The notes below the pieces were generated by a model that saw only the letters and a list, made by a program, of their open reading frames with translations, had not been told where the DNA came from and ran no database searches. The translations under genes and the position numbers were made by a program. From NCBI RefSeq assembly GCF_005508865.1, contig NZ_SCOM01000001.1, positions 1,364,001-1,428,000 of the forward strand: 64,000 nt of DNA, read 5' to 3'. Origin of the DNA: Pseudomonas sp. F(2018). GTDB lineage: Bacteria > Pseudomonadota > Gammaproteobacteria > Pseudomonadales > Pseudomonadaceae. The stretch's first letter is position 1, and each line of letters begins with the position of its first letter. Positions 54,602 to 63,185 of this stretch are shown here, piece after piece.

Positions 54602-56551
54602 TCAGCTGGTTAGCTGCGCAGGTGGTGGGGCAATGGATGACCTCCCGGGCGTGCAGTGCCATTCGATGGGGAAGCTGTAACGACCCAGCGCCTGGGCCAG
54701 TGCGGTCTGCTCGGACGCGACGGCTATCTGGGCGACCAGGCCGCGCTTGGCGTCCTGAACCACGTCGACGCCCAGCTCGGAAATGCCAAGTGCCTTGGCC
54801 TCGTGGCGAATGACCAGGGCGATCTCTCGTTGCTGCAGGGCGGGTTTGAATATCTTGCCGACCGGCGTGACTGGCAGTGCGTCGAGAATTTCGATGCGTT
54901 TGGGAACCGCCGCGCGCTCGGGGATATTGGCGCTGGCGAAGGCCATCAGCTCGGCGCTGCTGGTGCTCTGCCCAGCGGCAAGCTGGACGTAGGCAACGGG
55001 TACTTCTCCGGCATGGGCGTCCGGGCTGCCGACGGCGGCCACCAGCGCGACCGCGGCATGCGCCTGCAGGGCTTCCTCGATCTGCTTGGGATCGATGTTG
55101 TGGCCGCCACGGATGATCAGTTCCTTCTTGCGGCCCGTCAGCCAGAAATAGCCTTCGGCATCCTGGCGGCCCAGATCACCGGTATTGAGCCAGCGCCTGC
55201 GATCGATCTCGATCCAGACACCCTTGTTGTGGCTGTTGTCCAGGTAACCGGCAAACACGTTCGGGCCATGGATGGCAATGACGCCGACCTCATCCACTGC
55301 CGCATCGCGCAGGTAGATCCCAGCGTCGTCGAGTATCACCGCGCGCATGTCCTGGTAGGCCAGGCGCAGGCCGATGGAGCCGACTCGCCGTTCGCCCTCC
55401 GGAGGGTTGCTGGAGGAGACGCAGGCGCCTTCGGTCAGCCCATAGCCTTCGAGAATGCGCACCCCGACGCGGCGTTCGAACTCGCGGAACAGTTCGACCG
55501 GCATGGGCGCCGCGCCACACAGCGCGTACTGCAGGCTGGAAAGGTCGAAGCCGTTTACCGGATGCTGCAGCAGCGCCGAATAGACGGTGGGCACACCGGA
55601 GAAGGAAGTGATCCGGAAGTGCTGGACGATGGCCCAGAAGTTGGCGATGACTCCTTCGCCACGGTAGCCCTGGGGCGTGCCGATGATCACCCGGTCACCA
55701 TGGGTCCAGGGCATGAGCCCGGTCACCAGCTGACCGTTGACATGGAAGAGGGGCAGGCCGCAGAAGATCACCTGACCGGAAGCCCTCGGCTGAGTGGCGG
55801 CATCCATGGACCAGGCATTGAATACCTCCGAGCCGTGGGTGCGAATGGCGATCTTCGGCAGGCCGGTGGTACCTCCCGTGCAGAAGTAGGACGAATGCTC
55901 ATCCGATCGAATCTGCCTGCCGCTTTTGAGGCGGGCCTCGGGCTGCCGCTGCATCAGGGCGCGCAGGTTGTGAATGCGCCGTCCCCGGTGACGGGATTTT
56001 TCCCGTGCAGCCATCCAGCGCAGGGCGAGTGCGGACAGCGCGCCTACATAGGGCGTCATGTCCACCCACACGATGTCCTGCACGCACGGCAGGCGCTCCA
56101 GCTCGCTGGAGAGCTTGTCCCACAAGTCCACTCCCGGAGTGGGTGACAGCGTCACCACTACCTTGGCGCCGGCCGCGCGCAGCAGGTCGCCGATCTGTGC
56201 GGCTTCCAGCATGGGGTTGACCGCCATGACGATGCCGGCGGCTTCACCTCCCCAGATAGTGAAGTGGGTTTCCGGCAAGTTCGGCAGCAGGAAGGCGATC
56301 ACATCCTTGGGGCCGATCCCCAGGTCATGGAACGCATTGGCCGCCCGGGTGATATCGGCGAACAGCTCGGCGTAGCTCCAGTCATGAGTGTTCTGATAGT
56401 CCGTGCTATGCAGGAAGAAGCTCAGCGCCGGTGCGTTGGCATAGGCTGCGGCGCAGCGCTGCAAGGCTTCGTAGGTGCTCGCGGCCAGGCCCCGTTGCGC
56501 CAGGGGCGGGCTTTCGAGGACGTGAATATCGTGCAGGGAGCGAACGGCCAT
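54602..56551 (-). CDS. AMP-binding acyl-CoA ligase
   Basis: 649 residues, ANL superfamily. P-loop CTGGTTGLPK, A5-like YGLTEGACVSS, adenine site NTGDLGRQDAEGYFWLTGRKKELIIRGGHNIDPKQIEEAL, catalytic Lys near TPVGKIFKP. Activates a carboxylic acid as CoA thioester. The ATG overlaps the FAH-gene stop (TGATG). C-terminus has an additional 60 residues beyond a typical ligase. Confidence 0.9.
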   Translation of the reverse strand: MAVRSLHDIHVLESPPLAQRGLAASTYEALQRCAAAYANAPALSFFLHSTDYQNTHDWSYAELFADITRAANAFHDLGIGPKDVIAFLLPNLPETHFTIWGGEAAGIVMAVNPMLEAAQIGDLLRAAGAKVVVTLSPTPGVDLWDKLSSELERLPCVQDIVWVDMTPYVGALSALALRWMAAREKSRHRGRRIHNLRALMQRQPEARLKSGRQIRSDEHSSYFCTGGTTGLPKIAIRTHGSEVFNAWSMDAATQPRASGQVIFCGLPLFHVNGQLVTGLMPWTHGDRVIIGTPQGYRGEGVIANFWAIVQHFRITSFSGVPTVYSALLQHPVNGFDLSSLQYALCGAAPMPVELFREFERRVGVRILEGYGLTEGACVSSSNPPEGERRVGSIGLRLAYQDMRAVILDDAGIYLRDAAVDEVGVIAIHGPNVFAGYLDNSHNKGVWIEIDRRRWLNTGDLGRQDAEGYFWLTGRKKELIIRGGHNIDPKQIEEALQAHAAVALVAAVGSPDAHAGEVPVAYVQLAAGQSTSSAELMAFASANIPERAAVPKRIEILDALPVTPVGKIFKPALQQREIALVIRHEAKALGISELGVDVVQDAKRGLVAQIAVASEQTALAQALGRYSFPIEWHCTPGRSSIAPPPAQLTS

Positions 56552-57651
56552 CAGGCTTGCTCCACCACGACATTGCGTTGTGTGCCGAGGTCGATGGCGC
56601 CATCGGCGCTGCGGATGGAGGCCTCCACCACATCGCCTGCCTTCAGGTAGTGGCTGCTGCGGCCCTCCTGCGCTTTCATGAACACCTTCCATTTCACCGA
56701 CTCCGGCAGCAGCGCGCCGATGCGTTGCTTGGCGGGCGACGGGATGGTCAGGGCACAGCCCGCCGGCGTGCCGGTGGCGATCAGGTCTCCGGCGGCAAAG
56801 TCATGCACGCCGGAAAGCTCCGTGAGGGTTTCCGCGGGCCCATGTACCAGGTTGGCGGTACTGTCGTTCTGGCGTGTCTGCTGGTTGACGCTCAGGTGCA
56901 GCTGCAGGCGCTTGAGATAGCCCATGTCCTTGGCTTCCAGCAGGCACAGACGGGGCCCGACCGGGCCGAAGGTGCGGAAGCTCTTGCCCTTGTAGAACTG
57001 CATTTGCGGAATCTGGATATCCCGCGCCGAGTAGTCGTTGACGATCACCAGCCCGGCCACGAACTCGTGCAGGTTGGCGTCCGTGACCTGCACCTGGCCG
57101 GTGATCTCGCGCTTGAGCACCAGGCCCAGCTCGATCTCGTAATCGAGGAAGCGCACCACGCGGGGTTTGATCAACGGGCTGTTCGCCGGGACGATGCAGC
57201 TGGAGGCCTTGGTGAAGATCATGTTGAAGTTCTTCGCGTCGGGGTCCATCCCCGACTCGATCATGTGCTGCCGGTAGTTGGCGCCCTGACACACGAACTG
57301 CTGGTTCTGCGTCACCGGCGACAGCAGGGTGACGGCATCCAGGCTCAGCTCATCACCGCGCAGCTCGGCCAGCTCGCTGATGCGGGTCTCGCGGATCAGC
57401 TCACCGGTGGTGGCGAACTCACCGGGGATGATCGATATGCGGTCCTGGCGAATGACGCCCCACTGGACCTTGTTCTGGTGTTCGAAGCGGACTACATGAA
57501 CGGGCATGACAATGGCTCCCGAAGAGGAGGGTGGTGGCACGGAGGCTGGGTGTTGTTGTTCTGTAAAACTGTTCGTCGAAGTCGGCAGCAAGGCTCCCCC
57601 TACCAGGGTCAACCCTGCCTTGAGGGCTGTGCGGCGACTCCAGATCTTCAT
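56551..57651 (-). CDS. FAH-family hydrolase/hydratase with Tat-like leader
   Basis: 366 residues from ATG 57651. The leader MKIWSRRTALKAGLTLVGGALLP carries SRRxALK, a twin-arginine-like signal, and is followed by a Ser/Pro linker. The FAH domain (from about residue 49, MPVHVVRFEHQNKVQWGVI) has FCQGANYRQHMIESG, the metal-binding Glu pair in FLDYEIELGLVLKREI, DYSARDIQ and the GTPAGCALT loop. FAH proteins act on acyl-pyruvates or hydratase substrates after ring cleavage. An alternative start at 57507 (GGGAGC upstream) would give a cytosolic protein without the leader, so the localisation is undecided. Coupled to the VOC gene (9 bp). Confidence 0.85.
   Translation of the reverse strand: MKIWSRRTALKAGLTLVGGALLPTSTNSFTEQQHPASVPPPSSSGAIVMPVHVVRFEHQNKVQWGVIRQDRISIIPGEFATTGELIRETRISELAELRGDELSLDAVTLLSPVTQNQQFVCQGANYRQHMIESGMDPDAKNFNMIFTKASSCIVPANSPLIKPRVVRFLDYEIELGLVLKREITGQVQVTDANLHEFVAGLVIVNDYSARDIQIPQMQFYKGKSFRTFGPVGPRLCLLEAKDMGYLKRLQLHLSVNQQTRQNDSTANLVHGPAETLTELSGVHDFAAGDLIATGTPAGCALTIPSPAKQRIGALLPESVKWKVFMKAQEGRSSHYLKAGDVVEASIRSADGAIDLGTQRNVVVEQA
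57552..57559 (-). promoter_or_regulatory. AACAACAA-type (Hfq/Crc) motif near the alternative FAH start
   Basis: The minus strand reads AACAACAA, about 45 bases upstream of ATG 57507 and inside the leader-coding segment. Confidence 0.4.
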
Positions 57652-57659
57652 GGCGCCGG

Positions 57660-58751
57660 CTAGCCGAAGAGTCGCGCCAGCATCACCAGCTTTCGCCAGG
57701 TCAGGTCTGGGCTTCGCCGCAGGTTGCGCAGCAGCAGCCGCAGATTGGTGAAGTTGAGCGCCGGCTTGGTGAAGCTCTTCGGCATGCGCTGCCCCCACTG
57801 GGCCATGGCTTCCGGGCTTACGCTATGCAGCCCGGTTGGCTGCTCGCTGGTGAACAGGTCACCGTCGCAGTAGTGCTCGTGCTTGTCGCCCCAGGGGTCC
57901 TGCCAGTAATCGAAGATCTGGCTGCCGAGAATGTGCCGGCCGATACCCCAGGCATGCTTCCAGCCACGTTCGTGCAGGACGCGCTGGCCGACGCCTACGG
58001 CATCGGCATCCACCACTTCATAGGCGCTGTGGCTGTAGGTCGCCATGAATCCCTGGGCCATGGCCAGCGTGTGGTGGTCGGCCGGCTCGTTGCCCAGATC
58101 CAGGCGCATGAAGGCGACGGCGGGCGAGCCGTCCGGCAGCACCTGAACATCGCTGGGGATCAGGCCGAAGTGCTGGGTGTACCAGGCGCAAGTGGCCTGG
58201 AAGTCGGCAACTTCCAGCACCACATGGCCCAGCCGGATCACTTCCGGCGGAGCAATGGGCGGGCGTTGCGTGCCGTTGATACGGGCGTGACTGTCGACTT
58301 GGTTGAGCGGCAGCGCGGGCCGATGTGGAATGACTTCGGCGGGCGCCTGACCGAACACGACCTCCACGACGAACCCGGAGGGGTCGGTCAGGCAGACCTT
58401 TTCGCCGCCACCCGGGGCCTGCGTGGGCTGGATGGAAGAGGCGCCCGGCAGGCGCGAGAGGGCTTCCAGGTCCTCCCGGGAGGCGAGGGCGAGGCCGAGG
58501 CCAACGAAGCGTGTCTTCTCGGCACGACGGACCTGGTAGCAATAGGCGGCGCTGCCAGTGCCGCGCATATAAAGATTGTCGACATCGCGGCGAGCCACGC
58601 GCAGGCCGAAGTCGAGGAGAAAGCGCTCAGCCAGATTCAGGTCCGCACGCTCGAAGATCAGATGGGCAAGCGCCGTAGCCTTCACCGTAGGCTGGGGATG
58701 CCTGGCGGGCTGGGGCGTCGCCAGCGGGGGTTGCATGTTCGGTATTGTCAT
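57660..58751 (-). CDS. Extradiol ring-cleavage dioxygenase (VOC superfamily, two domains)
   Basis: 363 residues. Two VOC domains in tandem; the C-terminal one has the iron ligands His (RLGHVVLEVADF), His (ADHHTLAM) and Glu (GDKHEHYCDGD), like 2,3-dihydroxybiphenyl and catechol 2,3-dioxygenases. Cleaves a catechol next to the hydroxyls. In this cluster it may act on a catechol produced by the flavin hydroxylase at 60467. ATG 58751. Confidence 0.9.
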   Translation of the reverse strand: MTIPNMQPPLATPQPARHPQPTVKATALAHLIFERADLNLAERFLLDFGLRVARRDVDNLYMRGTGSAAYCYQVRRAEKTRFVGLGLALASREDLEALSRLPGASSIQPTQAPGGGEKVCLTDPSGFVVEVVFGQAPAEVIPHRPALPLNQVDSHARINGTQRPPIAPPEVIRLGHVVLEVADFQATCAWYTQHFGLIPSDVQVLPDGSPAVAFMRLDLGNEPADHHTLAMAQGFMATYSHSAYEVVDADAVGVGQRVLHERGWKHAWGIGRHILGSQIFDYWQDPWGDKHEHYCDGDLFTSEQPTGLHSVSPEAMAQWGQRMPKSFTKPALNFTNLRLLLRNLRRSPDLTWRKLVMLARLFG

Positions 58752-58753
58752 TG

Positions 58754-58761
58754 TTGTTGTT
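58754..58761 (-). promoter_or_regulatory. AACAACAA-type (Hfq/Crc) motif at the dioxygenase start
   Basis: The minus strand reads AACAACAACA between the GGAG site and ATG 58751, an ideal position for translational repression by Hfq/Crc. Confidence 0.6.
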
Positions 58762-58833
58762 CTCCGCACTTTTTTCAGGCAAGGCTTCGCCTTCGACCCC
58801 GAATGGCGGGGTCGCTAGAAACCGGATAAATAG

Positions 58834-59448
58834 TCAGTCCACAGCGGGTAGGGGTGGTAAATCGAGCCTCGCCAAGCGCAGCGCTTCCTCGGCGGGAACT
58901 CCGAGGGCGCGAAGCAGCAGCTCAACGGCTTCGGTGCCCGCGTCGCGCCAGGTTTTTATCCCCTCGCGCACCATGAAGATCGCCCCCAGCGTGGCGCCGG
59001 CAATCAGTGAGATCACACTGGCCAGAGTCTCCTGGCGAATCTGATAGCGGCCCGTCTGTAGCCCCTGGAGCAGGTCGATGGTGACCTGGCTGTAGAGCAT
59101 TTCCCGCATCGAGGCGTTGCTCAGCGCAAAGCGGTTGAGGAACGCTCCCCAGTGGGGCTCGTCGTGGGCTCGCCGGATGAACAGGCGCACGCCCTTAGAG
59201 AGACGCTCGGCCGGGTCCTCGACACCGGCAAAGCTGAGCGCGATGCGCTGATGCATCTCGCCGCTCAATTGGCTGGCGACCTGCTCGAACAGCTGCTCCA
59301 TCGTCTCCACGTTGTTGTAGATGGTGCCGCGTGCCACTCCCGCTTCCTCGGCGAGGTCGCTGATATTCAGCTGCGTGACCCCCTTCTCGGCAAAGAGACG
59401 CAGGGCTGCCTGGTGAATACGGCGCTGAGCTTGATTGAGACGGGTCAA
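58834..59448 (-). CDS. TetR-family regulator of the dioxygenase operon
   Basis: 204 residues starting at TTG 59448, chosen because GGAGG lies seven bases upstream; the frame extends further but has no ribosome site. HTH QRRIHQAALRLFAEKGVTQLNISDLAEEAGVARGTIYNNVETMEQLFEQ and a ligand-binding C-terminal half. It precedes the dioxygenase by 82 bp on the same strand, and the palindrome at 59478-59497 just upstream of its start suggests autorepression of the whole leftward operon. Confidence 0.9.
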   Translation of the reverse strand: MTRLNQAQRRIHQAALRLFAEKGVTQLNISDLAEEAGVARGTIYNNVETMEQLFEQVASQLSGEMHQRIALSFAGVEDPAERLSKGVRLFIRRAHDEPHWGAFLNRFALSNASMREMLYSQVTIDLLQGLQTGRYQIRQETLASVISLIAGATLGAIFMVREGIKTWRDAGTEAVELLLRALGVPAEEALRLARLDLPPLPAVD

Positions 59449-59477
59449 CGGAATGCCTCCAGATTCGCTATGAGTGA

Positions 59478-59497
59478 ATTGAACAGCAATGTTCAAT
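59478..59497. promoter_or_regulatory. TetR-type operator palindrome
   Basis: ATTGAAC (59478-59484) and GTTCAAT (59491-59497), a 7-bp inverted repeat with a 6-base spacer, 30 bp upstream of the TTG start of the TetR gene at 59448. Confidence 0.6.
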
Positions 59498-59769
59498 TTT
59501 GGTCAATCTATTTTGTTTTTATCGTTTGGTGAGCATTTTTAAGGGTCGAGCAGATGCCGGCCTGTGAAGGTGCGAGTGCAAGGCGGGCGGTGCGGCGGGA
59601 GAGTGGCGAGAGCGCAGGGAGAAGGGCTGGTAGTCGAGCGGAGGGGTTTCTGAGGCTATCCAGCGATGCCCCAACGGCAGCACCGCCTGTTTCGAATGAC
59701 TGGCGCTACCAAGTCTGCAGCCAGGGGCTGACAGATGACGCAAACGGGAGCTGTACTCGGCTGCGAGAC

Positions 59770-60402
59770 TCAGCCCGGCAGCGGCTGCTGGGCCAGCTTG
59801 CGCGCGCGGGCCGGGGGGGCGCCGAGGGCCTTGAGCACCATCTCCGCGACCTGGCTGTCGTACTCCTGGGTGCCACGTCCTTCTATGACGGCGCGCATCC
59901 CGCCAACCACGCAGGACACCACCAGATCACGAGCAATATTCTCGTCGGGGTAGGAAAACACACCTTCCTCCGCGCCTTCACGCAGATCGACCAATACGAA
60001 GTTGGCGATTTTCGAGCGAATCGCCTGATCGAAATGCACCACGCGAATGACCGCGCTGGCCCAGGTCGGATCTGCCGCCGCACGGCGAATGAACATGCGT
60101 ACGCCAATCGCCAGGCGCAGGGCGCCGCTGTTCACGCCGCTGCTGAGAGCCGAAATGGTCTCGGAGAATTTGTCAGCCAGGGCGATGCCGACTGCCTCGA
60201 TGACCTCGTCGCGGGTGCGGAAATAGTTGTAGATGGTACCGCTGGCCACCTCCGCCTCGCTGGCCACTTCCAGCAAGGCGACCTCGCCGACTTCCTTGCG
60301 CGCCAGCAGGCGCAGCGCGGCCTCGATCAGGCTCTGTCGGGTACGCTCGCGCTTTTTATGGCCACGGGTCAGAGGGGCGTCGGGTTGGGCTGTGTTGCTC
60401 AT
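59770..60402 (-). CDS. TetR-family transcriptional regulator
   Basis: 210 residues. Basic N-terminus (RGHKKRERTRQSL), HTH IEAALRLLARKEVGEVALLEVASEAEVASGTIYNYFRTRDEVIEAVG and an all-helical effector domain (SGALRLAIGVRMFIRRAAADPTWASAVIRVVHFDQ). Lies downstream of the flavin hydroxylase gene on the same strand (64 bp after it). The 273-bp stretch between it and the other TetR gene (59497-59769) holds no gene. Confidence 0.9.
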   Translation of the reverse strand: MSNTAQPDAPLTRGHKKRERTRQSLIEAALRLLARKEVGEVALLEVASEAEVASGTIYNYFRTRDEVIEAVGIALADKFSETISALSSGVNSGALRLAIGVRMFIRRAAADPTWASAVIRVVHFDQAIRSKIANFVLVDLREGAEEGVFSYPDENIARDLVVSCVVGGMRAVIEGRGTQEYDSQVAEMVLKALGAPPARARKLAQQPLPG

Positions 60403-60466
60403 TGGGCCACTCGCTGGAGAAGTAGGCCCGATGATAGTGGAAGCGTCCGCATTGGGGCAGGCCCAC

Positions 60467-62056
60467 TCAATAGCCGAGCAGCGCCAGGCTTTCCCGGATC
60501 AGCTTGCCGGCCTGGGCATGCGGGCCTTCATGCATGACGATGCGGTCGGGGCGCACCACCGCGAGCGAGCCAGCGGGTGCCTTGCCGAGCAGGGCGTAGT
60601 TGAGGTCCTCGATAAAGGGGGTAGTGGCACGGCTCTTCTGCCCTTGCAGCCCGATGTGCAGGTAGCGACCGCCGCAGCCCTCCCAGCAGCGACGAATTTC
60701 TTCGTCCAGTTGGGTGCAAGGGTCGATGCCGAAGCCGACCAGGGTCAGGTGGTCGCCGAGGCTGTCGTCGCTGAGGCCAATGCTGCCATTCTGGGTACGC
60801 ACCAGCCCCTGCGGGAACAGCCCGCCACGACGTAGCCGGCGACCACGTACCACCGGCATGAACAGGCCACGCTTGAAGTTGTTCTTCGGCTTGATCTCCA
60901 ACTCCTCGAACAGTGATCTCAAGTAAGGGATCAGCCGCAACGACCGCATCAGTCCGTGCCCCAGAAAGGCCAAGGGCGCGTTCTTGGGCATCACCATGCT
61001 CCCCATCAGTTTCGCCAGCGCGATCATTTCGCGGGCATGAGGGCGGCGCTCCTGGTCGTAGCTGTCGAGAATCTTCGAGTTGGCGCGGCCATTCACGACC
61101 CAGGCGAGTTTCCAGGCCAGGTTGGCGGCGTCGCGCAGGCCGGCCACCAGCCCCTGGCCGACGAAGGGCGGGGTGATGTGCGCCGCATCGCCGATGAGGA
61201 ACACCCGGCCACTCTGGAAGCGCTCGCAGCAACGCGCGTGGAATCGATAGACCGCCTTGCGCTCGACCTTCAGCTGGTCCGCCGCTATCCATGGCTGAAG
61301 CAGGGTGGCGATGTGTGCATCGTTCTCCACCTGCTCACGGGTTTCGCCGGCCCGGAGCATGAATTCCCAGCGCTCTCGTCCGCCAGGTGCCGGCATGTGC
61401 GGGGTAGGGCGGCGGTGATCGCAGATGAACTCGACATGGTCGATGGCCTGCTCCTCGCGTTCGGCGGCGTCGATGATCAGCCAGTCCTCGCTATAGCTGG
61501 TGCCCTGGAAGTCCTGGCCGATCAGGCTGCGCACCTTCGAGCTGGCCCCATCGGCGCCCACCAGGTATTGCGAGCGGACCTGCTGCTGGCTGCCATCTTC
61601 GCCACGCAGGACGGCCAGCACGCCGGTGTCATCCTGGATCAGGTCCACCAGCTCGAAGCCCCCCAGGTGCTGAACATTGGCGAAGTGGCGGGACTGGGCG
61701 CGCATCGAGTGCTCCAGGTCCGGTTGATAGAAGGTCACCAGCTTCGGATGGCCGTCCAGGCTGCCGCTGGTATTGGCGCGACCGAACTGGCCGACCATCG
61801 GGCAGTGCATGCGCACCTCGGGTATGACGATCTTGTCGAACGCATCCTCGGCCAGCCCGGCCTGTTGGAGGATGCGCAGTGCCTCGTTGTCGAGGGCGAT
61901 CGCCCGGGGCATCAGCAGCACCTCGTGAACCTTGTCGACTGCCAGGGCCTGCACGCCATAGCGGCCGAGCAGGGCGGCCAGCGTGGCGCCAACGGGGCCG
62001 TAACCGATGATCAGTATGTCCACTGTTGCAGGCAGTGTGGTCTTGTTGTTGTGCAT
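60467..62056 (-). CDS. MhpA-like FAD-dependent aromatic monooxygenase
   Basis: 529 residues, class A flavin monooxygenase like 3-(3-hydroxyphenyl)propionate hydroxylase. FAD motif ILIIGYGPVGATLAALLGRYG, DG motif YLVGADGASSKVRSLIG, GD motif RVFLIGDAAHITPPFVGQGLVAGLRDAANLAWKLAW. Ortho-hydroxylates a phenolic substrate to a catechol for the extradiol dioxygenase. ATG 62056; codons 3-5 spell AACAACAA, a Crc-type motif. Divergent from the PhyH gene at 62197. Confidence 0.9.
   Translation of the reverse strand: MHNNKTTLPATVDILIIGYGPVGATLAALLGRYGVQALAVDKVHEVLLMPRAIALDNEALRILQQAGLAEDAFDKIVIPEVRMHCPMVGQFGRANTSGSLDGHPKLVTFYQPDLEHSMRAQSRHFANVQHLGGFELVDLIQDDTGVLAVLRGEDGSQQQVRSQYLVGADGASSKVRSLIGQDFQGTSYSEDWLIIDAAEREEQAIDHVEFICDHRRPTPHMPAPGGRERWEFMLRAGETREQVENDAHIATLLQPWIAADQLKVERKAVYRFHARCCERFQSGRVFLIGDAAHITPPFVGQGLVAGLRDAANLAWKLAWVVNGRANSKILDSYDQERRPHAREMIALAKLMGSMVMPKNAPLAFLGHGLMRSLRLIPYLRSLFEELEIKPKNNFKRGLFMPVVRGRRLRRGGLFPQGLVRTQNGSIGLSDDSLGDHLTLVGFGIDPCTQLDEEIRRCWEGCGGRYLHIGLQGQKSRATTPFIEDLNYALLGKAPAGSLAVVRPDRIVMHEGPHAQAGKLIRESLALLGY
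62043..62050 (-). promoter_or_regulatory. AACAACAA-type (Hfq/Crc) motif inside the hydroxylase start
   Basis: The minus strand reads AACAACAA within codons 3-5 (N-N-K) right after the ATG at 62056. Confidence 0.55.
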
Positions 62057-62104
62057 GTCGGTCTCTTGTCGTTATTGAGGGTGCGGTTCTTTTGTGGCAG
62101 ATTA

Positions 62105-62134
62105 TTCAAAATTGAGTAATCTCTCAATATTGAG
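62105..62134. promoter_or_regulatory. Two operator-like sites in the hydroxylase/PhyH divergent region
   Basis: A perfect 12-bp palindrome CTCAATATTGAG (62123-62134) and a related TTCAAAATTGAG (62105-62116), 18 bp apart. Their spacing and sequence suggest binding by one of the TetR regulators of the cluster. Located between the divergent starts 62056 and 62197. Confidence 0.6.
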
Positions 62135-62157
62135 TTTTGTCACGATTTCCCTATTCC

Positions 62158-62165
62158 AATAACAA
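62158..62165 (+). promoter_or_regulatory. AATAACAA (AANAANAA) motif before the PhyH gene
   Basis: Matches the Hfq/Crc consensus AANAANAA, 31 bases upstream of ATG 62197. Confidence 0.4.
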
Positions 62166-62196
62166 GTCGAGCACGCTGTGCCGAGGGAGTTGAACC

Positions 62197-63171
62197 ATGT
62201 CCTATCCCGCATACCCCGTACGAGTCCTGACTGCCGAGGAAATCCAGCGCTACCGCGACGATGGTGTGGTGATGATCAAGGGGGCGATCGAGCCGAACTG
62301 GATGGCGATGATCGAGAGCGGCCTGGAGGAGGCGCGTAGCAATGCATCCATGGTGGGACGGTTCATGTCGCGCAAGGTGGAGGGCTACCAGATGGATATC
62401 TTCCTCTGGAAGCGCATCGACGCTCTGCGCGATCTGATCTATTACGGTCCTTTCGCTCGCTGGGCCCAACAGTTGATGGGATCCCAGGAGGTTCGCTTCT
62501 TCTACGACCAGATGTTCGTCAAGGAGCCCGGTACGGATGCACCGACGCCTTGGCACCAGGACCTCAGCTTCTGGCCGATTCGCGGCGAGCAGATCTGCTC
62601 GTTCTGGATTCCCTGCGATCCGGTCAATCGCGAGAACAGCGGGCTGCTGTACGTGAAGAGCTCGCACAAGTGGCCGCAGCGCTTCAAGGCGATCTCGCCG
62701 GACTACGTGGCGGCGATGATCGATGACGAGATGGACGATATCCCGGACATCAATGCCCATCCCGAGCGTTATGAGCTGCTCGACTGGGACATGGAGCCAG
62801 GCGACATCCTGATGTTCCACCCGTTGACGCTGCACGGCTCGTACGGCAACCAATCGAGAACTCGTCGTCGACGTGCCCTGGCCTTGCGCTGGACCGGTGA
62901 CGACGTGGTCTATGCGCCTTCAGCCAGGCGCATGCCGATCCATTACGCGCATGCCTCGTTACCAGGGGGCGCGCTGTGTGGTGGGGCCTTCCCCCGTATT
63001 CTGCCGGCGATGGACCCCATGGAGCGGGCAGTTCGCGCAACGCCCGAGCGGCCGAAGATTTCCAATCTGCTGCGCTCGTCTCTCGATAACGCCATTGCCG
63101 CGACGCGCTTGTCGCTGGGGCGTGGGAAGAGGCAGTCACTGCAGCAAACCTGGTCACGCCCCGATGCTTGA
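62197..63171 (+). CDS. Phytanoyl-CoA dioxygenase (PhyH)-family Fe(II)/2-oxoglutarate enzyme
   Basis: 324 residues. Iron site HxD in PTPWHQDLSFWP and the distal His in FHPLTLHGSYGN, with an Arg-rich RTRRRRALALRWTGDD segment for 2-oxoglutarate. Hydroxylates an alkyl or ring position in a substrate. Start MSYPAYPVRVLTAEEIQRYRDDGVV. Single gene between the divergent hydroxylase and the convergent TetR. Confidence 0.9.
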   Translation: MSYPAYPVRVLTAEEIQRYRDDGVVMIKGAIEPNWMAMIESGLEEARSNASMVGRFMSRKVEGYQMDIFLWKRIDALRDLIYYGPFARWAQQLMGSQEVRFFYDQMFVKEPGTDAPTPWHQDLSFWPIRGEQICSFWIPCDPVNRENSGLLYVKSSHKWPQRFKAISPDYVAAMIDDEMDDIPDINAHPERYELLDWDMEPGDILMFHPLTLHGSYGNQSRTRRRRALALRWTGDDVVYAPSARRMPIHYAHASLPGGALCGGAFPRILPAMDPMERAVRATPERPKISNLLRSSLDNAIAATRLSLGRGKRQSLQQTWSRPDA

Positions 63172-63185
63172 GGGGAGAGGCATGC

